DNA from: Microbacterium sp. 67-17
Lineage (GTDB): Bacteria; Actinomycetota; Actinomycetes; Actinomycetales; Microbacteriaceae
Assembly: GCF_001898325.1 (NCBI RefSeq)
Contig: NZ_MKTR01000034.1
Span: forward strand, 178,314-242,313
Length of the DNA stretch: 64,000 nt
Direction of reading: 5' to 3'
Part shown: piece after piece, positions 14,350 to 23,434 of the stretch
Layout: each line of letters begins with the position of its first letter
How positions within the stretch are numbered: the stretch's first letter is position 1
Notes under the pieces: model-generated
Told to the model about the DNA's origin: nothing
What the model saw: the letters and a program-made list of their open reading frames with translations, nothing else
Database searches by the model: none
Made by a program: the position numbers and the translations under genes

Positions 14350-14934
14350 CTACTCGCCGCGGGCGTTGTAGACCAGGGAGTCGCTGGCGCCGTAGGCGCG
14401 GTAGACCTCGAGGGCCTCGTCGCGCCCGACATCCTGCGTCACCCGGATGCCGCGCGCCTCGAACTGCTCGGCCCAGTCGGCGACCATCGGGCCCTCATCG
14501 AAGCCCGACAGCTCCTCGAGCTCGGGACCGGAGCCTGCGACGACGAGGGACCGCACCCCGCTCCACATCGTCGCTCCGTAGCACTGCACGCACGGGCGCC
14601 AGTTGACCACGAGCGAGAGGTTCGCGCCGCCCTCGCCGAGGTCCCAGCGGCCCAGGCCCTGCTGGGCAAGCCCCAGCGCCATGACTTCGGCGTGCCCCGA
14701 CGACTTGCCGGTCGAGAGCACGACGTTGACCCCCGCCGAGACGAGCTCGCCGGTGTCGTCGTTGACGACGATCGCCGCGAACGGACCGCCGTTGCCTTCG
14801 CGCCAGTTGCGGTCGGCGAGGCGGTTGACCAGGGCCATCCGCTCCTCGAGCGTCGGCAGCACGGCCGGCAGCGCGTCGGCCTCGTCGACCAGCCACGTGG
14901 GCAGGGTCATGGTGAAAGATGTCGCAATCGTCAT
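14350..14934 (-). CDS. Nucleoside/guanine deaminase (cytidine deaminase-like fold)
   Basis: 194 residues. The zinc site of the cytidine-deaminase fold is clear: HAEVMAL gives the zinc His and catalytic Glu, and RPCVQC gives the two cysteines. The order N-terminal FAAIVVNDDTGELVSAG, then HAE, then PCxxC fits guanine deaminase (GuaD-type) and related nucleoside deaminases. It lies 3 bp behind the molybdoenzyme subunit on the same strand, so the three genes form one operon. Guanine would be deaminated to xanthine, the substrate of the neighbouring enzyme. The substrate is therefore inferred from context. Confidence 0.82.
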   Translation of the reverse strand: MTIATSFTMTLPTWLVDEADALPAVLPTLEERMALVNRLADRNWREGNGGPFAAIVVNDDTGELVSAGVNVVLSTGKSSGHAEVMALGLAQQGLGRWDLGEGGANLSLVVNWRPCVQCYGATMWSGVRSLVVAGSGPELEELSGFDEGPMVADWAEQFEARGIRVTQDVGRDEALEVYRAYGASDSLVYNARGE

Positions 14935-14937
14935 GGG

Positions 14938-17709
14938 TTACTCCGCGGGTCGGGTGGGGGCGGGTTCAGGATGCTGCGCCAAGCGCCAGACGCGCTGGCG
15001 GGTGAAGGGCTGGTGGAACGGGCGACGACCCAGGGCACGGGCTATCGCATTGCCGATCGCGGGGGCGACGGGGTTGTAGGGCGACTCGCTCATCGACTTC
15101 GCCCCGAACGGACCGACGGTGTCGGAGGTATCGGCCAGATACACCTCGGTCTCGGGAACGTCGGCGAACTGCGGCACGCGATACACCCGGAACACCGGGT
15201 TCAGCACCGCGCCGTCTTCGACGAGCACCTCTTCGTACAGGGAGCTGCCCACGGCCTGCGCGACGCCACCCTCGATCTGACCGCGCAGCTGGGCCGGGTT
15301 CATCACGGTTCCGGCATCCGCTGACTGCACCGACTGCAGAATCCGCACGACGCCCGTCGCCGGCTCGACGGCAACGCGCACCGCGTGCACGTTGAACGAC
15401 ACCGACCGCAGGCGCCCCTCCTCGTCGCCGGTCGCGAACAGGCCGTTCTCGTCCCGCTCGGCCGGGTCAGCCGCAGCGACCAGCGAAGCAAACGACACCA
15501 CTCCTGCGGGAGTTGCGACGCCGGCATCCGTCAACAGGCCGGCATCCGGATCGGTGCCGGTCTGAGCCGCCGCGAGCTGCAGCATCCGTGTCCGCAGCGA
15601 CTGGCATGCGGCGGCAAGCGCCTTGCCCGCGACGGTGATCCCGGTCGAGGCGAACGCGCCGGTGTCGTGCTCGACGGCGTCGGTGTCGGCAGTCCACAGG
15701 TGCAGCCGCTCGAACGGCGCCTCGAGCACGGATGCCGCGATCTGCCGCAACACGGTGGTGGTGCCGTTTCCGAACTCGGCGGTTCCAGCGCGCACGACGA
15801 ACGTGCCGTCAGGGCGCAGCGCGACCTTCGAGCGAGAGACATGCCCGTTGGGGGCGATCGTCGCAATCATCGCGACAGCCATGCCCTCGCCGACCGCCCA
15901 GCCCTGCGGCGCCGCCACCCCGTTGCCGCGGCGCAGCGCATCCTGCGCGAGATCGAGGCACTGGTCGAGGCCGTAGCTGCCGATGATGAGGTCGCGTTCG
16001 TACGGATCCTCGTCCGGATGCAGCGGGTCGTCGGCGCGCACGATGTTGCGCCGCCGCAGCTCGAACGGGTCGAGATCGAGCTTCTGGGCGAGCATGTCCA
16101 TGGCGGATTCCACGCCGAGCATGACCTGCCCGAGCCCATACCCGCGGAACGCTCCCGAGGGCACGTTGTTCGTATAGACGGCCTCGGCGTCGATGTGGCG
16201 CACGGGCGTGCGGTACACGGTCGTCGACTCGGCAACCCCGTGGAACATCACGCCGATCGCGTGGTTGCCGTACGCACCGGTGTCGCTGAGCACGTCGAGC
16301 TTCATCGCGGTGAGGGTGCCGTCGGCATCCGCCCCGAGCGTCACCGAGACGCGCATCGGGTGCCGCAGTGACGCGCGCGTGAACTGTTCGGTGCGATTGA
16401 ACTCGTACGTGACGGGCCGGCCGGTGCGCAGTACGGCGAGGGCGACGAGGTCTTCGGTGAAGATCTCCTGCTTGCCACCGAACCCGCCGCCCACGCGCGC
16501 CGCGAAGACGCGGACGTTCTCGCGCGGCAGGTCGAACACGTGCGCGAGCTCGTCGCGGGCGAGGAAGGGCACCTGCGTGCTCGAACGGATGACGAGCCTG
16601 CCGTCGTCGTCGAGCCAGCCGACAGCGCCGTGGGTCTCCAGCTGTGCGTGCGTGACGCGCGAGGTCTGCCACGTGCCCGTCACGGTCACGGGGCTCGCGG
16701 CCAGCGCCGCATCGATGTCGCCCCCGTGACCCTCGTGCAAAGCGGCGACGACGTTGCGGGATGCGTCGGCGACCCGGTCTTCAGGGGTGCGGCCCGGATG
16801 CAGCACGGGCGCGCCGGGGGTGCGTGCCTGTTCGGGGTCGAAGACGGCGGGAAGGATGTCGTACTCCACCTGCACGAGGCGGGCTGCCGCGTCAGCCGCG
16901 GCCGCGGTCTCGGCGACGACCGCCGCGACCCGCTGCCCGATGAAGCGGACGGTGTCATCGAGCACGCGCGTGTCATCGGGGTCGTCGGTGCGGTGTTCGT
17001 GCCGGGCCGTGGAGAAGCGGGTGGCCGGGGCATCTTCATGCGTGAGGACGGCGACCACGCCGGGAACGGCGCGGGCGGCATCCGTGTCGATCGAGACGAT
17101 GCGGGCGTGCGCGTGCGGCGAACCGACCACGCGCAGCACGAGCGAGCCGGTGACCGGCTCGTCGAGCGTGTACGGCTCGCGGCCCTGCACGATACGGCGC
17201 GCGGGCTCGGGAATGACGGATGCTCCGATGCCGCCCGAGACGACGGGCCGCGACGCCGAACCGGTCTCGCGCACCGGGCCCATGACCGCCGCGGTTATCG
17301 CTTCGCGAATCGGACGGTAGCCGGTGCAGCGGCACAGGCTCCCCTTCATGCGGCGGTCGAGTTCGGGCAGGTCGGCTTCGGTCAGGGTGGATGCCGTCAC
17401 TGCCATCCCCGGCGTGCAGAACCCGCACTGGAACCCGAAGTGTTCGACGAGCTGCTCCTGAACGGGATGCAGCTCGTCGCCCGGGGCAAGGCCGCCCGCG
17501 GTCGTGACGACAGCACCATCCATGCGCTGCGCCGGCACGATGCACGAGTGGACGGGCTCGCCGTCGACGATCACCGCGCACGCGCCGCAGTCGCCGGCGT
17601 CGCAGCCCTTCTTGACCTCGGTGTGTCCATGCTCGCGAAGGAATGTACGCAGGCACTGACCAGGAGTGGGGTCGCCCTCGAGGTCGGTGCCATCGACCGT
17701 GAGCCTCAT
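14938..17709 (-). CDS. Xanthine dehydrogenase-family protein, fused 2Fe-2S and molybdopterin subunit
   Basis: 923 residues. The first 150 carry both [2Fe-2S] clusters: CDAGDCGAC...C of the plant-ferredoxin type, then QCGFC and CRC of the second cluster. The remainder is the molybdopterin-binding subunit, with RVGGGFGGKQEIF, the GAFRGYGLGQ segment and a C-terminal GAKSMSESPYNP in place of the usual GVGEPP-type active-site loop; a Glu is still present. The FAD subunit is the separate upstream gene, whose stop overlaps this ATG. The complex would oxidise xanthine or a similar N-heterocycle in the cytoplasm. The operon order FAD subunit, Fe-S/Mo subunit, deaminase fits purine breakdown, but the odd loop leaves the substrate open. 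Confidence 0.85.
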   Translation of the reverse strand: MRLTVDGTDLEGDPTPGQCLRTFLREHGHTEVKKGCDAGDCGACAVIVDGEPVHSCIVPAQRMDGAVVTTAGGLAPGDELHPVQEQLVEHFGFQCGFCTPGMAVTASTLTEADLPELDRRMKGSLCRCTGYRPIREAITAAVMGPVRETGSASRPVVSGGIGASVIPEPARRIVQGREPYTLDEPVTGSLVLRVVGSPHAHARIVSIDTDAARAVPGVVAVLTHEDAPATRFSTARHEHRTDDPDDTRVLDDTVRFIGQRVAAVVAETAAAADAAARLVQVEYDILPAVFDPEQARTPGAPVLHPGRTPEDRVADASRNVVAALHEGHGGDIDAALAASPVTVTGTWQTSRVTHAQLETHGAVGWLDDDGRLVIRSSTQVPFLARDELAHVFDLPRENVRVFAARVGGGFGGKQEIFTEDLVALAVLRTGRPVTYEFNRTEQFTRASLRHPMRVSVTLGADADGTLTAMKLDVLSDTGAYGNHAIGVMFHGVAESTTVYRTPVRHIDAEAVYTNNVPSGAFRGYGLGQVMLGVESAMDMLAQKLDLDPFELRRRNIVRADDPLHPDEDPYERDLIIGSYGLDQCLDLAQDALRRGNGVAAPQGWAVGEGMAVAMIATIAPNGHVSRSKVALRPDGTFVVRAGTAEFGNGTTTVLRQIAASVLEAPFERLHLWTADTDAVEHDTGAFASTGITVAGKALAAACQSLRTRMLQLAAAQTGTDPDAGLLTDAGVATPAGVVSFASLVAAADPAERDENGLFATGDEEGRLRSVSFNVHAVRVAVEPATGVVRILQSVQSADAGTVMNPAQLRGQIEGGVAQAVGSSLYEEVLVEDGAVLNPVFRVYRVPQFADVPETEVYLADTSDTVGPFGAKSMSESPYNPVAPAIGNAIARALGRRPFHQPFTRQRVWRLAQHPEPAPTRPAE

Positions 17710-18542
17710 GCGGTCACCTCCATCGCCAGGTCAGCGAGCACGCGTTCGGCGAGCACGGCGGTGACGGCGCGCCGCCAGTCGGCCTCGCCGAGGGCATCGG
17801 TGAAGAAGTCGGTCGGGGTCGCGACATCCGCCCGCAGCTGGGCGTCATCGGGCAGGCCCGGGTACCGGAAGACGTGCGGGGCGAGGGTGGATGCCGTCAC
17901 CGCGATGACGGTCGAGCCGTCTTCATCGCGACGGCCACTCACGACGATGCCCGATCGACCGAGTTCAGCGAGGGCCATCTTGTGCAGGCTCACGCGGGCG
18001 CGCATCGCAGCCGCGGGAACGTCGAGCGCGCGCAGCACCTCGCCGGGCCGCAGCGTGTTCTTCGCCTGACCGGTGATGAACTCCGCGACCGGCTGTCGAC
18101 GTTCACCGCCATCCGGCGTCCAGATCACCGCTTCCCCGTCGAGCGCCGCGAGAAGCGACACCATCGCCGCCGCCGTGAACGACTGGCACACGTTGCCGCC
18201 AACCGTCGCCGTGTTCCATACCTTGAACGACATGAGTAGTGCGTGCGCGGCATCCGGGATCGCTCCCGCGGCGTGCCAACCGTCAGGCACCGGGGTGTCG
18301 AGCTCGTCCCGCGACCACGCGACGAACCGCGCGATCGTGCAGGTCGCGGCGATGCGGAGCCCGGCATCCGTGATCTCGACCTCGGGCCAGCCCATGCGGG
18401 TGATGTCGACGAAGCCGGTCACGTCGGGCTGTGGTTCGCTCATCAGCCACGTGCCGCCAGCGAGAATCTTCTCTCCGGGCCCAAGAGCGAGATCGTCTCG
18501 GGTGCTCGCGAAGCGGTAGGAGGTGACCGAGGTGATGTCCAT
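17706..18542 (-). CDS. FAD-binding subunit of xanthine dehydrogenase-type enzyme
   Basis: 278 residues, the usual size for a separate FAD subunit of the molybdenum hydroxylase family. Diagnostic segments are ILAGGTWLMSE near residue 30, corresponding to the FAD pyrophosphate loop, and NTATVGGNVCQSFTAAAMVSLLAALD in the middle. The C-terminal CO-dehydrogenase flavoprotein-like part follows. It is first in the three-gene operon and overlaps the next gene by four bases (ATGA). It passes electrons from the Fe-S clusters to NAD or oxygen. The ATG at 18542 is preceded by the purine-rich stretch GGAGGGAGGGG. Confidence 0.85.
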   Translation of the reverse strand: MDITSVTSYRFASTRDDLALGPGEKILAGGTWLMSEPQPDVTGFVDITRMGWPEVEITDAGLRIAATCTIARFVAWSRDELDTPVPDGWHAAGAIPDAAHALLMSFKVWNTATVGGNVCQSFTAAAMVSLLAALDGEAVIWTPDGGERRQPVAEFITGQAKNTLRPGEVLRALDVPAAAMRARVSLHKMALAELGRSGIVVSGRRDEDGSTVIAVTASTLAPHVFRYPGLPDDAQLRADVATPTDFFTDALGEADWRRAVTAVLAERVLADLAMEVTA

Positions 18543-18661
18543 GAGCCCCTCCCTCCGGCATCCGATGTTGACTCAGCGAACACTCCGAGTGAATCAGTCG
18601 AGGATTTCGCGAGTGTTTCGCCGCGGCACGTGCCAGGCTAAGTCAGTCGAGAGGAACCCGG

Positions 18662-19054
18662 ATGCTCATCACGGGAATGGTCTTCGCCGCACTGGCCGCC
18701 CTGCTGCACGTCTACATCTTCTGGCTCGAATCCCTCGCCTGGGGCGGAGCCCGCAGCCGGGCCACGTTCGGGGTTCGCAATGACGCCGAGGTTGAGATCA
18801 CTCGGGCGTTCGCGTTCAACCAGGGGTTCTACAACCTGTTTCTCGCGATCGCCGCGATCCTCGGCATCGTACTGGCCGCGATCGGCTCGGTTGCCGTCGG
18901 CGTGACCCTCATGCTCGTGGGAACCGGCTCGATGCTGGCCGCAGCCCTCGTGCTGTTCGTCACCTCGCCCGACAAGCGCCGTGCCGCTGTGACACAGGGC
19001 CTCTTCCCGCTGCTCGCGGTTGTGAGCCTTGTCATCGCCCTGCTGATCGGCTGA
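18662..19054 (+). CDS. DUF1304 family membrane protein
   Basis: 130 residues with four hydrophobic spans (about 1-22, 46-66, 70-95 and 108-130). The family pattern is visible: an N-terminal HVYIFWLES segment in the first span, a WGGARSRATFGV loop and NQGFYNLFLAIAA in the second span. DUF1304 proteins are small inner-membrane proteins of unknown activity. GAGGAA lies close before the ATG. It stands between the xanthine dehydrogenase operon (divergent) and the oxidoreductase gene in the same direction; no functional link is evident. Confidence 0.8.
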   Translation: MLITGMVFAALAALLHVYIFWLESLAWGGARSRATFGVRNDAEVEITRAFAFNQGFYNLFLAIAAILGIVLAAIGSVAVGVTLMLVGTGSMLAAALVLFVTSPDKRRAAVTQGLFPLLAVVSLVIALLIG

Positions 19055-19157
19055 ATGCGGGACTAAAAGCCGACTCGCCCGACGTTGTGCTTCGGGTGCG
19101 CTCGTTCCGGGTGATCCTCGCTGAGCGCCGCACCAGCCATCCGTACAAAGGAGAATC

Positions 19158-20135
19158 ATGCGCGCACTCGTGCAGCACCAGTTCGGTGACCCGGCAGAGG
19201 TCCTCGCCGTCGAGGAGGTCGAGCTTCCCGAGCCCGGACCCGGTCAGGTGCGGCTGAAGGTCGTTCTCAGCCCCATCCACAACCACGACCTCTGGACCGT
19301 GCGGGGCGAATACGGCTACAAGCCCGAGCTTCCCGCGCGCGCCGGCACCGAGGCGCTCAGTGTCGTCGACGCGCTCGGCGACGGCGTCACGGGCGTCGAG
19401 GTCGGGCAGCGCGTCGTCACGGCATCCGTGTTCGGAGTCTGGTCCGAGTACGTGATCGCGCCCGCAGCAGCGCTCATCCCGGTGCCGGATGCCGTTGCCG
19501 ACGAAGCCGCAGCACAGATCATCTCCATGCCCCTGAGCGCCGCAAGCCTGCTCGAATACCTCAACGTCAGCGAGGGCGACTGGATCGTGCAGAACGCCGC
19601 GAACGGTGCCGTCGGGCGTCTGGTCGCGCAGCTCGCCGCCTCACGTGGGGTTCGCGTGCTCGGCCTCGTGCGCCGCGGCGCCGGCGTCGACGAGCTCGCC
19701 GCGGTCGGCATCCACGATGTCGTCGCGACGGATGCCGAGAACTGGCGCGACCGCGTCGCCGAGATCACCGGTGGCGCATCGATCCGCGCCGGTGTCGACT
19801 CGGTCGGCGGTGCTGCCGCCGGAGACGTGACCTCGCTCCTGGGTGAGAACGGCACTCTCGTGGTGTTCGGGGCGATGGCATCTCCGACGATGGAGATCCC
19901 GTCGGGCGATGTGATCTTCCGTCAGCTGACGGTCCGCGGATTCTGGGGCAGCAAAGTCAGCGCCGCCATGGATTCCGCCCACCGCGTCGAGCTGATCCGC
20001 GAGATCATCACCCTCGTCGCTCAGGGAAAGCTCGATCTGCCCGTGTCGCAGATCTTCGACCTGGAGCAGATCGCCGACGCCGCGCGCCTGAACTTCGAGC
20101 CCGGCCGCGTCGGCAAGGTCATGCTGCGCCCGTAA
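19158..20135 (+). CDS. Zinc-binding-type alcohol dehydrogenase / quinone oxidoreductase (MDR superfamily)
   Basis: 325 residues with a strong AAAGGAG site before the ATG. The N-terminal GroES-like domain (about 1-125) includes SPIHNHDLWTVRGEYG and the PARAGTEALSVVDALGDGV stretch. The Rossmann domain follows, with NAANGAVGRLVAQLAA as the NAD(P) loop region. The structural-zinc cysteine cluster of true alcohol dehydrogenases is absent, so NADPH:quinone- or enoyl-reductase-like activity is more likely than zinc-dependent alcohol oxidation. The natural substrate cannot be inferred. The gene ends in a hairpin shared with the convergent phosphorylase gene. Confidence 0.8.
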   Translation: MRALVQHQFGDPAEVLAVEEVELPEPGPGQVRLKVVLSPIHNHDLWTVRGEYGYKPELPARAGTEALSVVDALGDGVTGVEVGQRVVTASVFGVWSEYVIAPAAALIPVPDAVADEAAAQIISMPLSAASLLEYLNVSEGDWIVQNAANGAVGRLVAQLAASRGVRVLGLVRRGAGVDELAAVGIHDVVATDAENWRDRVAEITGGASIRAGVDSVGGAAAGDVTSLLGENGTLVVFGAMASPTMEIPSGDVIFRQLTVRGFWGSKVSAAMDSAHRVELIREIITLVAQGKLDLPVSQIFDLEQIADAARLNFEPGRVGKVMLRP

Positions 20136-20159
20136 CGCCCGAGCGCGTGACCGACCGGG

Positions 20160-20190
20160 ACCGCCGTCAGAGCTCGAGCTCGACGGCGGT
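20160..20190. terminator. Hairpin between convergent oxidoreductase and phosphorylase genes
   Basis: ACCGCCGTC (20160-20168) pairs with GACGGCGGT (20182-20190) over a 13-base loop. It overlaps the last codons of the phosphorylase gene and could end transcripts from both sides, although no T tract is present. Confidence 0.4.
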
Positions 20191-20931
20191 CTCGAGAGCC
20201 GCTTCGATCGAGCGCATCCAGCCTGCCTGCAGGTCGGCCTTGGTGCCCGAATAGAGAGATGCGCCGTCGACCAGGTTGCTCGAGCAGGCGCACACCATTC
20301 CGGCGCGCAGGCCGCGGAGCCGGGCAACGATGTAGAGGGCTGACGCCTCCATCTCGACGTTGAGGATCCCCATCGTGTTCAGCTGCGCGATCCACTCCGG
20401 CGTCTCGGCGTAGAACGCATCATCACTCACACTGATCCCACGGAACGAGTTCGTTCCCGCAGCCCCCGCGATGCGCTCCGCGTGGCGGGCCAGTGCGGTG
20501 GTGAGCTCCAGGTCGGGCACAGCGGGGAAACCCTTGGGAAGGTAGGCATCCGTCGTGCCGTCGTTGCGGAAACTGCCTTCGCTCACGAGCAGGTCGCCCG
20601 GCGCGATGCCCGGCTGCAGGCCCGCCGAGCTCCCGACACGGATGAAGGACGTGACTCCCACGCGGGCCAGCTCTTCGACGGCGATCGCGGTGGACGGGCA
20701 TCCCATGCCGGTGGAGGTCGCGGTGATGTGACGTCCCTTGTACCAGCCGGTCATCGTCCGGTGCTCGCGGTTGTGCGCGACCTCCTTCACGTCGGTGAGG
20801 AACTCGGCAACGAGCGGCACACGGAACGGATCTCCGGGCAGCAGCGCCACGCTCGAGACCTCGCCGGGCGCGATGGCGATGTGATACTGGCGGGCGTCGA
20901 GTCCTGCAGCTGACTTGTCGACGACGGACAT
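20167..20931 (-). CDS. Nucleoside phosphorylase (uridine phosphorylase-like)
   Basis: 254 residues from the ATG at 20931, which has AGGAGG 6 bases upstream; the frame is open much further, but that extension overlaps the divergent gene. The PNP/UDP fold is shown by LLPGDPFRVPLVAEF (phosphate and nucleoside site), TSTGMGCPSTAIAVEELAR and FIRVGSSAGLQPGI, then NVEMEASALY with the ribose-binding Glu-Met-Glu. It splits a nucleoside with phosphate to base and ribose-1-phosphate in the cytoplasm. Uridine is the best guess from motif order, but purine nucleosides are possible. It diverges from the MocA-like gene. Confidence 0.82.
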   Translation of the reverse strand: MSVVDKSAAGLDARQYHIAIAPGEVSSVALLPGDPFRVPLVAEFLTDVKEVAHNREHRTMTGWYKGRHITATSTGMGCPSTAIAVEELARVGVTSFIRVGSSAGLQPGIAPGDLLVSEGSFRNDGTTDAYLPKGFPAVPDLELTTALARHAERIAGAAGTNSFRGISVSDDAFYAETPEWIAQLNTMGILNVEMEASALYIVARLRGLRAGMVCACSSNLVDGASLYSGTKADLQAGWMRSIEAALETAVELEL

Positions 20932-21085
20932 GAATACCTCCTGGGGTTCTGAGACGATCGGGTCGTCGCAGTCCCCGCCCTGGCGCCGGAGCCATGGTTG
21001 ATAGGACGTGCTCTGCCGTGACGCTAACACCGCGCTGTTTCGCGCCTGTTTCTCGGCGCCGCCAGATCTCGATACGCTCGCCCCC

Positions 21086-21646
21086 ATGACCGCGTGCGGG
21101 ATTGTGTTGGCTGCCGGGGCGGGGAGTCGATACGGACAGCCGAAAGTCTTCGCGCGCGCCGCGGACGGGGTGCTGTGGCTTGAGCAGGTCGTCGTCGCGC
21201 TCCGCGAGGGCGGATGCAGTGAGGTGCTCGTCGTCATCGGTGCCGAAGCAGAGCGCGCGGTCTCGATCGTTTCGACGCTCGGCGCGGTGAGCGCGGTGGT
21301 TGCTGCCGACTGGGAACTCGGGCTGTCGGCGTCAGTTCGCGCGGGACTCGCGGGTGCCGCGAACACGGATGCCGCCTCCGCCGTCATCGCACCCGTCGAC
21401 GTGCCTGGCATGCCGGCATCCGTCGTGGCGCGCGTGCTTCAGGCTGGTGCTGGAGGGGAGGGGCTTGCCCGCGCGATCTATGACGAGCGGCCCGGGCATC
21501 CGGTTGCGATCGGGCGGGATCACTGGGAGCTGGTGGCGGCATCCGTTCACGGCGACTCGGGCGCGAACCGGTACCTCGCGACCCACGCCGCGGTTGCCGT
21601 CGAGTGCGCCGACCTCTGGGATGGCTCCGACATCGACACTCGCTAG
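21086..21646 (+). CDS. Molybdenum cofactor cytidylyltransferase-like (MocA/NTP transferase)
   Basis: 186 residues from the ATG at 21086. The nucleotidyltransferase signature GIVLAAGAGSRYGQPK opens the protein. Further features are the VVIGAEAERAV segment, the metal-binding APVDVPGMPASVV and a GHPVAIGRDHWELV stretch. These fit MobA/MocA-type enzymes that attach CMP to molybdopterin for xanthine dehydrogenase-family enzymes. That partner operon lies 2.5 kb away, which supports the role. Similar enzymes act on sugar phosphates, so the assignment relies partly on context. Confidence 0.7.
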   Translation: MTACGIVLAAGAGSRYGQPKVFARAADGVLWLEQVVVALREGGCSEVLVVIGAEAERAVSIVSTLGAVSAVVAADWELGLSASVRAGLAGAANTDAASAVIAPVDVPGMPASVVARVLQAGAGGEGLARAIYDERPGHPVAIGRDHWELVAASVHGDSGANRYLATHAAVAVECADLWDGSDIDTR

Positions 21647-21762
21647 CCGGGCTTGCGTGCCGAACCCAGGACAGGGAGTCGGGGGTCTGGGGTCGGCGAA
21701 AGGGAGCTTTGCTCCTGCAATCGGGCCAAGTTCGGCGGGCGCGCCCCGACGTGGCCGTGGCC

Positions 21763-22707
21763 TCAGGTGCGGAGAACGACGTTGATCGGTTCCTCGCCGC
21801 GCTGCATCCGTTCAGCCTGTGTGCGAACCAGCTTCGCGATCCGGGGTCGCATTGCGGTGGACGCGCCCCCGACGTGGGGAGTGAGCAGCAGTCCGGGCGC
21901 CGACCACAGCGGGTGACCCTCCGGCACCGGCTCCGGGTCGACGACGTCCAGTGCCGCACGGATCCGGCCCGCGTGCAGATGGCGAAGCAGGGCCTCGGTG
22001 TCGACAAGGCTCCCGCGCCCGACGTTGACCAGAAGGGCGTCATCCGGGAGAGCCGCGAGGAAGGCGTTGTCGACGAGCTTCGCCGTCTCTTCCCCACCCG
22101 GCAGAGCAAGGATGACGATCTCTGTCTGGGGGAGCAGACCCGACAGCTCGTCGAGTGCGTGGACCACGATCCCGTCCTCAACCCGCGCCCGGGTGGCGAC
22201 AGCTTCCACCTGGGCCTCGAAGCCGCGCAACCGCGCTGCAATCGCCGTCCCCACACCACCGAATCCGATGATGAGCACCCGGCGGTCGGCGAGGCTCGGG
22301 GGGAACGCATCGCCCTCGCGCGCGCCCGCCCAGCGGCCCTCGCTCTGGGCCGCAACGAGGCGCGGGATCTGGCGCTGCGCCGCGAGCGTCAACGTGAGAG
22401 CGAGCTCGGCCGTCGAGTCCTCATGAACCGTCGCCGCGTTCGCGTAGACGATCCCCGGCGGCAGGTGGCGGGCGGCAGCCTCGTACCCGATGGACTGGCT
22501 CTGCACCAGCCGAACATCGACGCCCTCGAGACGAGCGAGCACCCGCGGGCTGCGAATGTACGGCGGAACGACGATGTCGAACGCCGCCCGCGGCGCCGAA
22601 TCGCCCATGTCCCACCGCACGACCTCGATGCCGGGAAGGCCTGCGAGGTCTTTCTCGAGCTTGTCGTCGGGTACGGAAATCACCAGGGTGCGCGCGTCGG
22701 AATCCAT
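21763..22707 (-). CDS. D-2-hydroxyacid dehydrogenase
   Basis: 314 residues. The NAD-binding domain has VLIIGFGGVGTAIAARL (about 139-155). The catalytic set is visible as NVGRGSLVDTEAL (Arg), the DVVDPEPVPEGHPLW segment (Glu) and LLTPHVGG (His). The N-terminal third is a regular substrate domain without a regulatory ACT extension, so a phosphoglycerate dehydrogenase role is less likely. It reduces a 2-oxoacid with NAD(P)H; the actual substrate is unknown. It converges on the MocA-like gene across about 115 bp that hold nothing recognisable. Confidence 0.85.
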   Translation of the reverse strand: MDSDARTLVISVPDDKLEKDLAGLPGIEVVRWDMGDSAPRAAFDIVVPPYIRSPRVLARLEGVDVRLVQSQSIGYEAAARHLPPGIVYANAATVHEDSTAELALTLTLAAQRQIPRLVAAQSEGRWAGAREGDAFPPSLADRRVLIIGFGGVGTAIAARLRGFEAQVEAVATRARVEDGIVVHALDELSGLLPQTEIVILALPGGEETAKLVDNAFLAALPDDALLVNVGRGSLVDTEALLRHLHAGRIRAALDVVDPEPVPEGHPLWSAPGLLLTPHVGGASTAMRPRIAKLVRTQAERMQRGEEPINVVLRT

Positions 22708-22796
22708 CCCCTCACGCTACCTGCCGCGGCGGTACGGATGCCGATACGCTCGCGTCAGCGCGCGGCACCCCTAGCTCGCGCGGCGAAGGAGCGGGG

Positions 22797-23228
22797 ATGG
22801 AACTGGCGATCAACTACTGGGCTGTGATTCTCGCGACCCTGTCGACGATGGTGGTCGGGTCGATCTGGTACACACCCAAGGTGTTCGGGACGCGGTGGGC
22901 GAAGCTCGCGAACGTCGATATGAATCGCCCCGGATCCAGCGCGACGATCGCGATCATCGTGACTGTCGTCGTGAGCTTTGTGTCGGCTTGGGTCCTCGCC
23001 GCTGCGACCGTCGTGGTGTGGCACGCCTTCGGCGGCAGCTTCCTGCTGACCGCTGTCGGAACCGGCGCCGTGCTCTGGGCAGGCTTCACGGCCGCGCGCT
23101 TCATAACCCATGACGCGTTCGAGGGGCGTCCTACTTCGCTGACGGTACTCAACATCGCGCACGAGCTGGTGACTGTCCTCGTGATGGCGCTCATCATCGG
23201 CGTCTGGCCGCCCGCCGGCACCGTCTGA
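22797..23228 (+). CDS. DUF1761 family membrane protein
   Basis: 143 residues with four predicted membrane spans (about 7-25, 45-72, 77-97 and 116-136). The first span contains NYWAVILATLSTMVVGSIWYTPKVFG, of which the Gly-x-x-WY-x-P-x-x-FG part is the usual DUF1761 mark. The family has no established function. The gene stands alone, diverging from the hydroxyacid dehydrogenase, and is followed by a run of three palindromic 59-bp elements. GAAGGAG sits 9 bases before the ATG. Confidence 0.8.
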   Translation: MELAINYWAVILATLSTMVVGSIWYTPKVFGTRWAKLANVDMNRPGSSATIAIIVTVVVSFVSAWVLAAATVVVWHAFGGSFLLTAVGTGAVLWAGFTAARFITHDAFEGRPTSLTVLNIAHELVTVLVMALIIGVWPPAGTV

Positions 23229-23253
23229 GGTGCCGGCGACTTGAGCATCCTCC

Positions 23254-23312
23254 TTCAGTCGCGCCGAGATGTGAGTTGCGCGGGTCCGGACCCGCAGGAT
23301 GACGCGACCGAA
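23254..23312. repeat. 59-bp intergenic palindromic element, copy 3
   Basis: It begins TTCAGTCGCG and ends CGCGACCGAA, with an inner stem CGGGTCC/GGACCCG. It lies 25 bp after the DUF1761 gene. The stretch 23313-23361 after it holds degenerate GTTCGGCGC pieces only. Confidence 0.85.
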
Positions 23313-23361
23313 CTAGTCGGGCGCGCGGTCTAGCACGATTCGGGCGCGCAGTTCGGCGCAA

Positions 23362-23420
23362 ATCGGTCGCGCCGATGTGTGGGTCTTGCGGTGCTCGACC
23401 CGCGGGAGGGCGCGACTGAA
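23362..23420. repeat. 59-bp intergenic palindromic element, copy 4
   Basis: It begins ATCGGTCGCG and ends CGCGACTGAA, with an inner stem GGGTC/GACCC. It has the same length and layout as the other copies. Confidence 0.85.
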
Positions 23421-23434
23421 CGATCAGGCTGTGG

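Noticed and set aside
20932-21411. N-terminal extension of the nucleoside phosphorylase
   Set aside because: The frame is open, but the extension overlaps the divergent MocA-like gene and AGGAGG marks the start at 20931.
21384-22355. 323-codon minus-strand frame overlapping the hydroxyacid dehydrogenase and MocA-like genes
   Set aside because: It is a shadow frame with Arg/Pro/Ser bias; both real genes explain this stretch.
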